A DNA stretch of 34,287 bases. It comes from RDXT01 sp033765305 (GTDB lineage Bacteria; Bacteroidota; Bacteroidia; J057). Positions 24,601 to 32,920 of this stretch are shown in pieces. A model generated the notes under the pieces. The model worked only from the letters and a program-made list of their open reading frames with translations, ran no database searches and was not told where the DNA came from. Where the stretch lies: NCBI GenBank assembly GCA_033765305.1, contig JANRID010000048.1, positions 1 through 34,287 of the forward strand, in the 5' to 3' direction. Position 1 is the first letter of the stretch. Each line of letters starts with the position of its first letter. A program made the position numbers and the translations under genes.

Positions 24601-25807
24601 CGATCCAGACGGCCCCGTCCGGGGCCATGCTGAAGGCGCGCACGTTCATGGCCTGCCCTCCGGCACCGTCCGTCAGTTCCGGGGTAAATTTATGCTCCCG
24701 CCGGTCGTACTTGGTTACCCCGTTGTAGGTCGCCAGCCATACCGTGCCCTGGCTGTCCACGAAGATATTCCGGATGCTGTTGTGGCTGATGCTTTTGGGA
24801 TCGCTGAAGGCATGCCGGAACGACTGGATGGCCGGATTCGCCGCAGCGGGATCGAGGAGATTGAGCCCTTCCATGGTGCCGGCCCAGAGCATGCCTTCGG
24901 GGTCCTGGGCGAGGGAAAAGATGCTGTTGCTGCACAGGGAAGCAGCATGGCCCGGCTGGTGCCGGAACACATCGAAGACCGGCTCGAAGGCGGGGTCTTC
25001 AGGCGCCAGAGGCGAAGGCCGCATGCGCGCGAGGCCGCCATTGAAGGTGCCGGCCCACAGCTGGCCCTGCCGGTCTTCGAAGAGCCGCCAGATATGGCTG
25101 GAAGGCAGGCCGTCTGCCGAGCCCGGCCTCGGACGGAAGGTGCGGAAGCGCGCTTTGCCGCCTGGCTGTTCAGGCGGCAGCATCAGGTTGAGCCCGCCGT
25201 CCCAGCAGCCGGCCCAGATTCTGCCGCTGCGGTCCTCCAGCACGCACAGCACCGCGATATTGCCCAGGCTGCCGGACTCGCCCGGCACATGCTTCCACAC
25301 TTCGAAATCCCCGGAATCAGGGCGGTATCGGTTGAGCCCGTCCTCGGTCCCGACCCAGATGCGCCCGCTGCGGTCCTCCATCAGGTAAAGGGCCATGTTG
25401 TTGCTCAGGCTGCCAGGGGTGCCGGGGTCGTTCAGGAAGCAGTCGAAGCGGTCGGTGCGCTTGTCCAGCCGGCATACGCCGCCGCCCTCGGTAGCCACCC
25501 AGATCCGGCCGGCACGGTCTTCGAGGAGGTATTTGCACGGATTGCTGCTCAGCGTCCCGGGACGCTGGGGATCGTGCAGATAGGCCTTGAACCGGATGCC
25601 GTCATACCGGTACAGGCCCGCATCGCTGGCAATCCAGAGAAATCCGTCCCGGTCCCGGATCGTATGATAGATCATCGAAACCGGCAGCCCTTCCTCCAGC
25701 CCGATGCGTGTGAACTGGCGGACACGCGGCTGCGCAGGCAGCAGCATGCCGGCCAGGATACCGGCCAACAGCAGGCACATACGCATCATGCCGGCGGATC
25801 TTTGCAT
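21605..25807 (-). CDS. hybrid two-component sensor kinase with beta-propeller sensor and two receivers
   Basis: A 1400-residue protein. Signal peptide. About fourteen propeller blades with the motif (E)DRxGxIWxGTxxGLxRYDP form a double periplasmic propeller, followed by a Y_Y_Y domain (YRYQLTGFDTEWQ) and one TM helix (about 820-845). The kinase has H899 in MSHEIRTPMNGV, an N-box with NLTGNAVKF, and the G-boxes DTGIGIP and GGTGLGLAI. Two receiver domains follow with phospho-acceptors D1187 (ITDMQMPG) and D1325 (FMDMQMPEMDG). Unlike classic Bacteroides hybrid systems that sense glycans, it has no AraC output domain, and there is no HPt domain, so phosphate must pass to another protein. The family often senses oligosaccharides. 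Proximity to the GH77 gene makes a maltodextrin signal plausible but unproven. There is no SusC/D pair nearby. Confidence 0.95.
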   Translation of the reverse strand: MQRSAGMMRMCLLLAGILAGMLLPAQPRVRQFTRIGLEEGLPVSMIYHTIRDRDGFLWIASDAGLYRYDGIRFKAYLHDPQRPGTLSSNPCKYLLEDRAGRIWVATEGGGVCRLDKRTDRFDCFLNDPGTPGSLSNNMALYLMEDRSGRIWVGTEDGLNRYRPDSGDFEVWKHVPGESGSLGNIAVLCVLEDRSGRIWAGCWDGGLNLMLPPEQPGGKARFRTFRPRPGSADGLPSSHIWRLFEDRQGQLWAGTFNGGLARMRPSPLAPEDPAFEPVFDVFRHQPGHAASLCSNSIFSLAQDPEGMLWAGTMEGLNLLDPAAANPAIQSFRHAFSDPKSISHNSIRNIFVDSQGTVWLATYNGVTKYDRREHKFTPELTDGAGGQAMNVRAFSMAPDGAVWIGTDGQGLLRQDPDSRMQQYRHQPGNPGSIQSDYVWSLHTDRRGRLWAGTYAGISRYDPAAGRFVNYALPPPPDDPRTTDGTDVWDIEEDASGMLWLASDRGLIRFDPERSRFRYFRHDPADLASISSNICTALAWAPDGSLWVGTMEHGLNRFPDPGAGSAFQHFVSSPTELETLSNSRITSLLSTDQALWVCTGAGLCRLRHGSRRFERLGGTTGLRSHQFESAAADRKGRIWLGTRNGLACFDEAAGTAMHYFYEDGLQGNTFNERAGYRSPDGVLMFGGKNGFNRFDPDQIPHNPEPPAVFITGFSLFNRPVQPDPSDPNALLAEAAEYTDEIVLQHGQTVFTLEFAALSLSQPHKNRYRYQLTGFDTEWQYAQRFPSVTYTNLDPGRYRFLVQAANSDGVWSETPRSLVIHILPPYWETVWFRLMMTFAAAVLLATGIGLYAWRSRRQRAALEQLVRERTHELEAATEQEKVSRQAAEEANRAKSTFLANMSHEIRTPMNGVIGMAELLNFTSLDAEQQDYVRTILQSGQNLLAIINDILDFSKIEAGHMELEHMPVNVRACVEEVAEMFAPRCAEKGLELILSIGEGVEAGLMADPVRLRQVLINLTGNAVKFTHQGEIVLRVSRAAGPQDAYCLEFAVSDTGIGIPEDKQALLFEAFTQADASTTRQYGGTGLGLAITRRLIHLMGGEISVRSTPGAGSTFSFVLCSESVEAPRQHDVRELDRLRPGQHVLVVDDNETNLHILVQMLRQWKIDSDACQDPMEALAYLRTRPAPALVITDMQMPGIDGAELARRIRAAGHQMPLLLLSSIDLLPRMRKEQRFDAVLAKPVRLQQLWDTLQQLLGSSEQAPALRPDPGPRTPVPSLGQLRILVAEDNLVNQKLALRMLDKLGCTAQLAQHGAEAVAMVRGQPFDVVFMDMQMPEMDGLEATRQIRRELPPDRQPLIFAMTANAMQGDREACLAAGMDDYISKPFRQQDLADLLHKYAERLEQAV

Positions 25808-25939
25808 CGGGCAGGCTGTTACAGTCGTTCCGAAGCAAAATACGCAGGATATATGATTTTTTTCATTTTAAATTCCGCTCATCTGCACCCCGGAAGCCGG
25901 ACGTCAGATCTGCACGAAATTTGTCCGGAGCCGGCGGGG

Positions 25940-28684
25940 TCAGTAGGGGCGGTTCCGGCCTGAGGCTTCCGTCAGCGCCCGGAGCTCGGCAGCAAAATCT
26001 TCCGCCTGAAGCAGCTCCTCCAGGGTCAGATGCATGCGGTAGCGCCAGAGATGGTCCGGATCTGCGGGCACGTTGATCTGTTCCTCGTGCGGATTCTGCC
26101 GCCGCAGGCCGCCATGCATGGCCAGCAGGTCCTGGAGCGGAAACACGGCCCACATTGCCGGCGAGTACAGGTGCTGCACGATGATGTCCCGCGCCACCCA
26201 GGGCTCGCAGAAGAAGGGCGCATTGCCGCCCCTGCCCAGGATCTGGCTGAAGAAGCGCTGGCTGCGGCCGCGGTCTTCCTCCCACCAGCCCCGGACTGTG
26301 GACATGTCATGCGTGGAGGTGCTCACCACCGACAGATACGGCGCATCGGCCGGATGGTCGAATTCCTTGCCGCTGCCCTTGGGCATCCGCTGGATTTCGA
26401 GGCTCAGGATGCCCAGTTCTTTCATGACTCCGGGCACACAGGCGGGCACCATGCCGAGGTCTTCGCCGCAGACCAGCATGTCGGTGGCATACTTGATGGC
26501 AGGCAGTTTGACCATGGCCTGCTCCCGCCAGAAGTCCTCATGCCGGCGGAAGAAGAAATCGGTATAGATGTCGTTCAGAGCAGCCTTGACCCGGTCGTCC
26601 AGTTCGCGGTACGACCACGTAAAATGCATGGCAATGCGCGGGCTGAAGCCCTCGCCGCGGGTGTTGGGCACTTCGAGGAAGATCACCTCGCTGATGATGC
26701 TGTAGAGCGGCTCCTGCACGCGGCGGTAGAAATCGGCCTCCTCCGGCGATTCCTGCATCCGGTGCTCGGTATAGGCCTCCACCTGGCGCTGGGTGGCCAC
26801 ATGCGGCTTCAGCTCGTAGATGCCGGGATAGGGCTGATCCAGAAACTCGGCCCGCACGCGGTCCGTATCGCTGCCGAAGAAAGCGCCGAGCATGTGCTCC
26901 CGGATATACGGCTTGCACATCCGGTCGTAGTCCAGCCACACGCCGCGCGAGGCCAGCTCGGTGCGGGTCAGGGGCAGGCAGGGGTTGAAATATCCCATCA
27001 GCCCCTGGGCGGCATGGCCCGGGATCTCCCAGATCCGGAAGAAGCCGAGGATGTGGTCGATGCGGAAGGCATCGAAATACACCGACAGCTGCGTCATGCG
27101 GCTGCGCCACCAGGCATAGCCGTCCTCGGCCATGACTTTCCAGTTGTAGGTAGGAAAGCGCCAGTTCTGACCGGCCACAGCGAAGGCGTCCGGCGGGGCG
27201 CCTGCCTGGGCATTCATATGGTACAGGTGCGGAGCCGTCCAGGCATCCACGCTGTGGCGGTAGATGCCGATGGGAATGTCGCCTTTAAGCACCACCCCCT
27301 TGGACCGGGCATATTCCGATGCGCCGAGCAGCTGCTTGTGAAGGTGGTACTGGATGAAATAATGGATCGCCACATCGGAGTGGTGCGGCTGATCCGGTGC
27401 AGCAAAGGCCTCTGCTTCAGCCCGGTCGAATACGCTGTATTCGGGCCACTGGCTGAAATCGGCCGTCCCGAAGCGGTCGCGCAGGCAGGAGAATACGGCA
27501 TACGGAATCAGCCATTCGCGGTTGGCTTCGAAGTAGGCTGCATAGCCGGGCTCTGCGAAGCAGGCCGCGTGGTCCTGATCGTAGAGGAGCTTGAAATAGC
27601 GGGATTTGACCCGCGTCACCTCCACATAATCCAGCAGGGCATCCTGATTCAGGCGCGCCTGTTCGGATTTGAACCAGGCCATTTCCTGCGGATCATGCAG
27701 GCGGCCCATGGCTTCCGGATTCAGATAGATCGGATGCAGGGCAAATACTGAAATCGCCGCATAGGGGTAGGAATCCTTCCACGAATGCGTCGCGACGGTA
27801 TCGTTGATCGGCAGGATCTGCACCATCCGGATGCCCGAAGCCGCAGCCCAGTCCACCAGCAGGTTGATGTCGGTAAACTCGCCGATGCCGGTGCTGCTGC
27901 TGCTGCGCAGGGAGAATACGGGCATCGCCACACCGGCGCCGCGCCAGTTGGCGCGCGTGTAGCGGAACTGCTCGTCCGTCTGCACGAATACGGCACGGGC
28001 AGGCAGATCCGCGCCGGGATCGAGCACCCGGTCTTCGCCGCCTTCCCATTCCACGGCTTCGCGTGTAGCCGCATCGAGAATGACATACTTGTACCGGATC
28101 GCGCCTTGCGGGCCGCTCAGCGCAAACCGGCCCTGCCAGAGCGGAAAGGCATGATCGCTCAGCACCAGGGCCTGCGCAGGATTCCAGTTGCCGAGGGCCG
28201 GATGGCCGCCGCAGGCGGCAATGACATAGCCCTGCCCGATGCGCGGCGCCCGGAGCTGCAGCAGCACCTGGCGGCCGCTGCGCTTGCCGGCCTGGGCCGC
28301 CACCGCAGCTCCCTGGGGCTCGCGGCGCATCAGCGCCCGCCGGAACGCCGAGCTGTACCACGCATTTTCCGGATACCAGCTGCTGCGCCACTGATCCTGA
28401 TACACCGCTTCCGAAAAGGCATCGGCAGGCAGCGATACCTGCCGGTGCGCGCCGAATTCCCACTCCACCGACTGGCGGGGCTCGTAAAGCAGGTAATAGG
28501 CATATTCAAAGGATACCGCTTCCCCGTCCGGAAGGTCCAGCTCCCACTCCCAGTGCCCATCGGGGAGGTACGACATCGCGGCGGCGCGCTCAGGATTCCA
28601 TTCGCCCAGCTCGGGCAGGGAGCCGCACACAAACAGGCGCTGGCCCCATTGGGTGCGGTAGTGCAGATGAAAGCGGATTTTCAT
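25940..28684 (-). CDS. malQ: GH77 4-alpha-glucanotransferase, DPE2-like, with two starch-binding domains
   Basis: A 914-residue cytoplasmic enzyme that transfers glucan segments between maltodextrins and releases glucose. The ATG at 28684 is chosen; a TTG nine codons upstream overlaps the promoter. Two CBM20-type domains come first (about 1-110 and 130-245, each with a GxxPxLGxWNP motif: SLPELGEWNP and GHPALGNWNP). The GH77 barrel carries nucleophile D543 in RIDHILGF, E741 in CGEDLG and D793 in THDMSTVRGWW. Two N-terminal CBM20s plus a GH77 catalytic part with insertion is the layout of plant DPE2 and its bacterial relatives (about 950 residues), distinct from short MalQ. The gene has a good Bacteroidota promoter and stands alone. 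Confidence 0.95.
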   Translation of the reverse strand: MKIRFHLHYRTQWGQRLFVCGSLPELGEWNPERAAAMSYLPDGHWEWELDLPDGEAVSFEYAYYLLYEPRQSVEWEFGAHRQVSLPADAFSEAVYQDQWRSSWYPENAWYSSAFRRALMRREPQGAAVAAQAGKRSGRQVLLQLRAPRIGQGYVIAACGGHPALGNWNPAQALVLSDHAFPLWQGRFALSGPQGAIRYKYVILDAATREAVEWEGGEDRVLDPGADLPARAVFVQTDEQFRYTRANWRGAGVAMPVFSLRSSSSTGIGEFTDINLLVDWAAASGIRMVQILPINDTVATHSWKDSYPYAAISVFALHPIYLNPEAMGRLHDPQEMAWFKSEQARLNQDALLDYVEVTRVKSRYFKLLYDQDHAACFAEPGYAAYFEANREWLIPYAVFSCLRDRFGTADFSQWPEYSVFDRAEAEAFAAPDQPHHSDVAIHYFIQYHLHKQLLGASEYARSKGVVLKGDIPIGIYRHSVDAWTAPHLYHMNAQAGAPPDAFAVAGQNWRFPTYNWKVMAEDGYAWWRSRMTQLSVYFDAFRIDHILGFFRIWEIPGHAAQGLMGYFNPCLPLTRTELASRGVWLDYDRMCKPYIREHMLGAFFGSDTDRVRAEFLDQPYPGIYELKPHVATQRQVEAYTEHRMQESPEEADFYRRVQEPLYSIISEVIFLEVPNTRGEGFSPRIAMHFTWSYRELDDRVKAALNDIYTDFFFRRHEDFWREQAMVKLPAIKYATDMLVCGEDLGMVPACVPGVMKELGILSLEIQRMPKGSGKEFDHPADAPYLSVVSTSTHDMSTVRGWWEEDRGRSQRFFSQILGRGGNAPFFCEPWVARDIIVQHLYSPAMWAVFPLQDLLAMHGGLRRQNPHEEQINVPADPDHLWRYRMHLTLEELLQAEDFAAELRALTEASGRNRPY

Positions 28685-28715
28685 AGGGGATCCGGTACAG
28701 ATGAAGATCAAAGCG

Positions 28716-28748
28716 CAAAAATAGCAATCGCCAGCGAATTCAGAACAA
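28716..28748 (-). promoter_or_regulatory. promoter of the GH77 gene
   Basis: On the minus strand, TTG (28748-28746) is followed after 22 bases by TATTTTTG (28723-28716), a perfect match to the Bacteroidota TAnnTTTG -7 element. It lies 31 bases ahead of the GH77 start codon. This is the best promoter match in the window. Confidence 0.65.
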
Positions 28749-28801
28749 GACCTTCGACGGCAACCCTGTGCAGTTTGCGGCCGATTCGCTATCTTTAGCC
28801 C

Positions 28802-30358
28802 ATGAGGCGCTACCCCGTCGGTATTCAGGACTTCGAGAAGCTCCGCAAAGAGGGCTATATCTACATAGACAAAACCCGCCAGATCTACGAGCTGGCGCGT
28901 TCAGGAAGCTATTATTTTCTCTCGCGCCCGCGGCGCTTCGGCAAGTCGCTGCTGCTGAGCACGCTGAAGTATTTCTTTCTCGGAAGACGGGATCTCTTCG
29001 AAGGCCTCTGGGTGGACCACGAAGCCTCCCACGCCTGGGAGCCCCATCCGGTGCTGCATGTCTCCTTCAATGCAATCGACTACAAGTCGCTGGGCCTGCG
29101 GGAAGCACTTGAAGGAGCTGTGAATGATCTGGCTGACCAGTATGGGGTTGCGCTGGCCAAGCCCAGCCTGGCTACCCGCTTCCGCGAGCTGATCCAGGCC
29201 CTCGGCAGCGGGCCCCGCAAGGTGGTCCTGCTCATCGACGAGTACGACAAGCCCCTCATCGATTACCTCGACGACCTCCCCCAAGCCCAGGCACACCGCG
29301 AAATCCTCAAGAATTTCTTCTCCGTCATCAAGGACTCCGATCCCTTCATCCGGTTCTTCCTCATCACCGGCGTCTCCAAATTCTCCAAGGTCTCCCTCTT
29401 CTCCGACCTCAACCACCTCAAAGACCTCACCCTCCATCCCCGGCATGCCACCCTGACCGGCTACACGCCGGAGGAGATGGACCAGTACTTCGGGGAGGAC
29501 TACCCGGCCCTGGCCGCGGCCAACCGCATGAGCCTGGAGGCGGTCAAAGCCGAAATCCAGCGCTGGTACAACGGCTACCAGTGGGAAGTCGGCAAGCCGG
29601 TCTGCAACCCCTTCTCGGTGCTCAACCTCTTCGACTCAGGCCGCTTTGCCAACTACTGGTGGGACACCGGCACGCCCACCTTCCTGCTCAAGGCCCTGGA
29701 GCGCGAATTCGCCTACGATTTCACCCGGGTCGAAGCCGGCAATGCCGTATTCGAGAGCTACACCCTCGAATCCATGAACTGGGTCAGCCTGATGTTCCAG
29801 ACCGGCTACCTGACCATCCAAAGCTACGACCCTGAATACCAGCTCTATACGCTCAGTTACCCCAACCGAGAGGTGAAGGATGCGATGTTCCAGCATCTGC
29901 TGGCTGTCTACCGCCACCGCGACGCGGCGGAGACCCAGCCGATCTATGCCGCCATCAAGCGCAGCCTCGACACCGGCGACCTGGAGGAGTTTATCCGCCA
30001 GACGGACATCCTGTTCTCGACCATTCCGGGGCCGATTTTCCTGGAGAAGCGCGAGGCGTTTTTCCATGCCGTGCTGCACCTGACCTTCCAGGGGCTGGGG
30101 CTGCTGACGCATTCGGAGGTGATGACGGCCCAGGGCCGCGCCGACTGCGTGGTGCAGAGCAAGTCGGGGATCTACGTGATGGAATTCAAGCTCGACGGCA
30201 GCGCGGAGGCCGCGCTGGAGCAGATCCGGGCGAAGCGCTACGGGCACCGCTTCCTGGGCCAGGGGCAGCCGGTCACGGCGGTCGGCATCAGTTTTTCCTC
30301 CGAGCAGAAGGCCGTCGCCGGGTGGAAGGCCGTGGACTATGCGCAGCTGGCTGGGTAG
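28802..30358 (+). CDS. AAA-ATPase-like / PD-(D/E)XK nuclease-fold protein
   Basis: A 518-residue cytoplasmic protein of the AAA-ATPase_like plus PDDEXK_9 architecture, abundant and often multicopy in Bacteroidota. The N-terminus YPVGIQDFEKLRKEGYIYIDK is typical. Walker A is RPRRFGKS with K48 and Walker B is LLIDEYD with D146/E147. The C-terminal nuclease-fold core shows GRAD448 and then E461-F-K463. All three PD-(D/E)XK catalytic positions are intact, so it may cut DNA. The function of this family is not established. Its spread and copy number suggest a selfish or defensive role. It is divergent from GH77 and converges with the T9SS gene. Confidence 0.92.
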   Translation: MRRYPVGIQDFEKLRKEGYIYIDKTRQIYELARSGSYYFLSRPRRFGKSLLLSTLKYFFLGRRDLFEGLWVDHEASHAWEPHPVLHVSFNAIDYKSLGLREALEGAVNDLADQYGVALAKPSLATRFRELIQALGSGPRKVVLLIDEYDKPLIDYLDDLPQAQAHREILKNFFSVIKDSDPFIRFFLITGVSKFSKVSLFSDLNHLKDLTLHPRHATLTGYTPEEMDQYFGEDYPALAAANRMSLEAVKAEIQRWYNGYQWEVGKPVCNPFSVLNLFDSGRFANYWWDTGTPTFLLKALEREFAYDFTRVEAGNAVFESYTLESMNWVSLMFQTGYLTIQSYDPEYQLYTLSYPNREVKDAMFQHLLAVYRHRDAAETQPIYAAIKRSLDTGDLEEFIRQTDILFSTIPGPIFLEKREAFFHAVLHLTFQGLGLLTHSEVMTAQGRADCVVQSKSGIYVMEFKLDGSAEAALEQIRAKRYGHRFLGQGQPVTAVGISFSSEQKAVAGWKAVDYAQLAG

Positions 30359-30380
30359 GGCGTAAGACCTTTGTCTGCCG

Positions 30381-30423
30381 CATGCGCCCTCCCGCAACCT
30401 GGAAAACTGCGGGAGGACGCGTG
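30381..30423. terminator. shared hairpin between convergent genes
   Basis: CCTCCCGCA (30388-30396) pairs with TGCGGGAGG, with an 11-base loop. Outer pairs CATGCG/CGCGTG extend the stem past one mismatch (one G-U pair). It fills the 78-base gap between the AAA/PD-(D/E)XK and T9SS-exported genes, so it can end both transcripts. No T-run is present. Confidence 0.6.
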
Positions 30424-30436
30424 CCGTACGGCCTGT

Positions 30437-32776
30437 TTATTCCCGGATCAGCATCCGCTGGGCCAGGCCGGCCGGGCTCTGAATGCGGATCAGGTACGCT
30501 CCCGGAGCAATCCCGTCGAGCCGGAATCTGGCCTGCGTGCCGCCGGGCCGGATCTCGCGCAGCAGCTGGCCGTGCAGGGTCAGGAGCTGCACCGATTCCA
30601 TGCGGTGGCTGCATTCGACGATGGCCTCCTGGGCGGCGGGCTGGGGATAAATCCGCAGACTGGGGCCGGAGAGCGGGCCCCGCGAGCTGCTGCCTTCCTG
30701 ATAGACAAGCACGGAATCGCCGCCAGCGGCCTGGATGCTGATGGGGTCCTGGCTGAGGTCCATGGCGAATCTCGGCACAATGCCCAGGTTCAGCAGCCGG
30801 CTTTTGAGGGTTTTCCCGGAAATATTGTCGATGGCAATGATCATGAAGGAGCCGATCCGCCCCTGCCCGTTGACCATGATCCGGTCGGTGCGGGTCAGTG
30901 CCGCTTCCACCTTGCCGAGCGCGTGAAAGTCTTTCGATAAATAGGCGGAGCTGACGCCTGGCTCTCCAAACCACGAGCTGTCGGGGATGAAGGCTGCGGA
31001 GCCTTCCTGAACCAGGGTGGGGTCGTAGGTCAGGGTGAAGGCAATGCCGTAGAGCTGGTCGGCGGGGTCGAGGGGCGATCCCAGAAATACGTCTGCCATG
31101 ATGGTGTCGCCGGCCATGGCGGAGTCAGCGGGGGCTGAAAGCGACAGCGGAGGCCCCTCGGCGGCAGTTCCAGCGCCGCTGCGGTCATGGGTAAGCCCGT
31201 AGTTTTGCGCCACAGCCTGGATGTCAGACTGGCCTACTATGCCATCCGCATCGCAGTCTGCATACTTCCAGTCGATAAAATTCGAAAACTGAGGCCCCCA
31301 GTCCGGCCCTGCAGGCTGGCCGGTCCAGGCCGTAGTGCCATTGGGGCGCAGGGGACCGGTTTCGCCCCAGGCTGCGCCCAGATAGAGGACATCCACGGAA
31401 TTGGCTATGCCGTTGTGGTCCGCATCGCCCGGCCAGATCAGTCCGTCTCCATTGCACACCAGCGAGTCGGTGACTGCGAGGCTGACGGAGCCCGGCGTGA
31501 TAGCGGCTATCTGGATCTGAATCGCCGGCGCCGGCAGATCTGGCTGAAAGTACTGTGGCGGAGGCGGCAGGGCAATGGATGCGGAGTGGGCGGCAGTATC
31601 TGCAATATTGCATCCGACCCCGCCCTGCCATCCGAAGCTCAGGCTTAGGCTATTCCCAGTGCCATACCCGTAGCTGGGCTGGGCAATGGCATAGGCCTTG
31701 TCCTGCACGGACACGAAGTCCTGCACAGGCGGAATAAACAAGTGTCTGGCGTTCCGGTGAGTAATATTGGGTGTGCCCGTGAAACGGGCAAATACTTTGC
31801 CGTTGGTATAGAAGTCGCTGCCGCTTCCAAGGCCGCTGAGCGGCGTGTAGGAGTCATCATAACTATACGATAACCCATTTTCAGCTGTAAATGCAGAAGA
31901 GCCTTGCAGCAAATAATACTTGTTTGGGCTACTGTATCGGAAGGAAAGCATTGAGAGTTTGCGGGTGACAGGGTCTGCCAGCCTGATTTCCCGGACATAC
32001 GGTGCTTCTTGTATTGTGTAGATCCAAATCGGATCGTCTGGCGGGGTGGAGGCTGTACCGGCATAAATCGGAATCACATATCTTGGATAAGATACCCCTG
32101 GCAAGGGGTCTGCACGGGTCCATGCAACCCAGACTGTGTCCAGCCCCTGCACAGCTACATTGCTGACAGGGAAGTAGAAGTATACAGAATTTGCCGGAAT
32201 CGATGGGTCCTGCAGAGTAGCCGTATGTTCCCATTGGACCGATCCGGCTGAGGTCAGTTTGATGGTATGGCCCCAGTACGTATCGGCTGCAGGCTGCCTG
32301 AGCACACAGGAAATGACCGCCGCTCCGTCGCTATAGGCATCCATGCCTGTCAGGGCCGATATGCTGTAAGCCGGGGGTGCGGTACATTTCCGGGCCCAGA
32401 GGACTGTGCCCTGCGGGCTGGTTCGGATCAGCTTTACAGAAAGGATTCCAGATATGGCATCGGTGCTGGTGCCGGCCAGCAGCAGGCCGCCATTGGGTGC
32501 CTGCCGGATGAATTTCACCTCATCCAGGCCAGCATCGCCGGGATCGGGATAGGCAGCTGCGCTGAGCACCTGCAGGGCAGTGTCCTGGCGGATCAGCAGG
32601 AAGTCAGACTGGCCGCCGGCGCTATCGGTGCTGCCGCCGATGAGCAGGTGCTGGCCATTCCATTCGATGGTCGTAAGCTGCATAGGCTGCTGGAACTCCT
32701 GGATCCGGGTGTTTTGCGCCCGGACGCCCGGCACGGCCAGCAGCAGGCTGAAGAGAATCAGGAAGAATCGGGTCAT
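30437..32776 (-). CDS. T9SS-exported protein with dockerin-like segment and type A sorting domain
   Basis: A 779-residue secreted protein. The ATG at 32776 gives a signal peptide ending in VRAQ; upstream in-frame starts would bury it. The N-terminal half has GGSTDSxGxxDFLLIRQD-type repeats that suggest a beta-propeller. A dockerin-like segment follows, with two Ca-binding-type loops at D451-A-D453-x-N-G and D507-C-D509-A-D511-G. Next is a cohesin-like or Ig-like beta-domain (YGIAFTLTYDPTLV). The C-terminal 75 residues are a T9SS type A sorting domain (LRIYPQPA start, G-A-Y-L-I-R-I near the end). It should be cleaved and released or attached at the surface. The ligand is unknown. It has its own promoter and is not in an obvious operon. 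Confidence 0.88.
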   Translation of the reverse strand: MTRFFLILFSLLLAVPGVRAQNTRIQEFQQPMQLTTIEWNGQHLLIGGSTDSAGGQSDFLLIRQDTALQVLSAAAYPDPGDAGLDEVKFIRQAPNGGLLLAGTSTDAISGILSVKLIRTSPQGTVLWARKCTAPPAYSISALTGMDAYSDGAAVISCVLRQPAADTYWGHTIKLTSAGSVQWEHTATLQDPSIPANSVYFYFPVSNVAVQGLDTVWVAWTRADPLPGVSYPRYVIPIYAGTASTPPDDPIWIYTIQEAPYVREIRLADPVTRKLSMLSFRYSSPNKYYLLQGSSAFTAENGLSYSYDDSYTPLSGLGSGSDFYTNGKVFARFTGTPNITHRNARHLFIPPVQDFVSVQDKAYAIAQPSYGYGTGNSLSLSFGWQGGVGCNIADTAAHSASIALPPPPQYFQPDLPAPAIQIQIAAITPGSVSLAVTDSLVCNGDGLIWPGDADHNGIANSVDVLYLGAAWGETGPLRPNGTTAWTGQPAGPDWGPQFSNFIDWKYADCDADGIVGQSDIQAVAQNYGLTHDRSGAGTAAEGPPLSLSAPADSAMAGDTIMADVFLGSPLDPADQLYGIAFTLTYDPTLVQEGSAAFIPDSSWFGEPGVSSAYLSKDFHALGKVEAALTRTDRIMVNGQGRIGSFMIIAIDNISGKTLKSRLLNLGIVPRFAMDLSQDPISIQAAGGDSVLVYQEGSSSRGPLSGPSLRIYPQPAAQEAIVECSHRMESVQLLTLHGQLLREIRPGGTQARFRLDGIAPGAYLIRIQSPAGLAQRMLIRE

Positions 32777-32830
32777 GACGGATAGGTTTGAGGATAGCAA
32801 GTTCAGGGCGGGGCACATCCAGACCAAATA

Positions 32831-32864
32831 CAAAAAATAAGCCTTGCCGCTAAAAATGGTACAA
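32831..32864 (-). promoter_or_regulatory. candidate promoter of the T9SS-exported protein gene
   Basis: On the minus strand, TTG (32864-32862) is followed after 22 bases by TATTTTTTG (32839-32831), the TAnnTTTG element with one extra T. It lies 54 bases ahead of the start codon, in the 144-base divergent gap shared with the partial plus-strand gene. Confidence 0.45.
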
Positions 32865-32920
32865 CAGATATTCTATAATGCATTGAAAAATAAAGAGATA
32901 CTGTTTTTCTTGCCGCCAAG

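Noticed and set aside
28785..28801. TATCTTTA box just ahead of the AAA/PD-(D/E)XK start codon
   Set aside because: It resembles a -7 element but lies about five bases from the ATG and has no TTG at the expected distance, so it is not called as a promoter.
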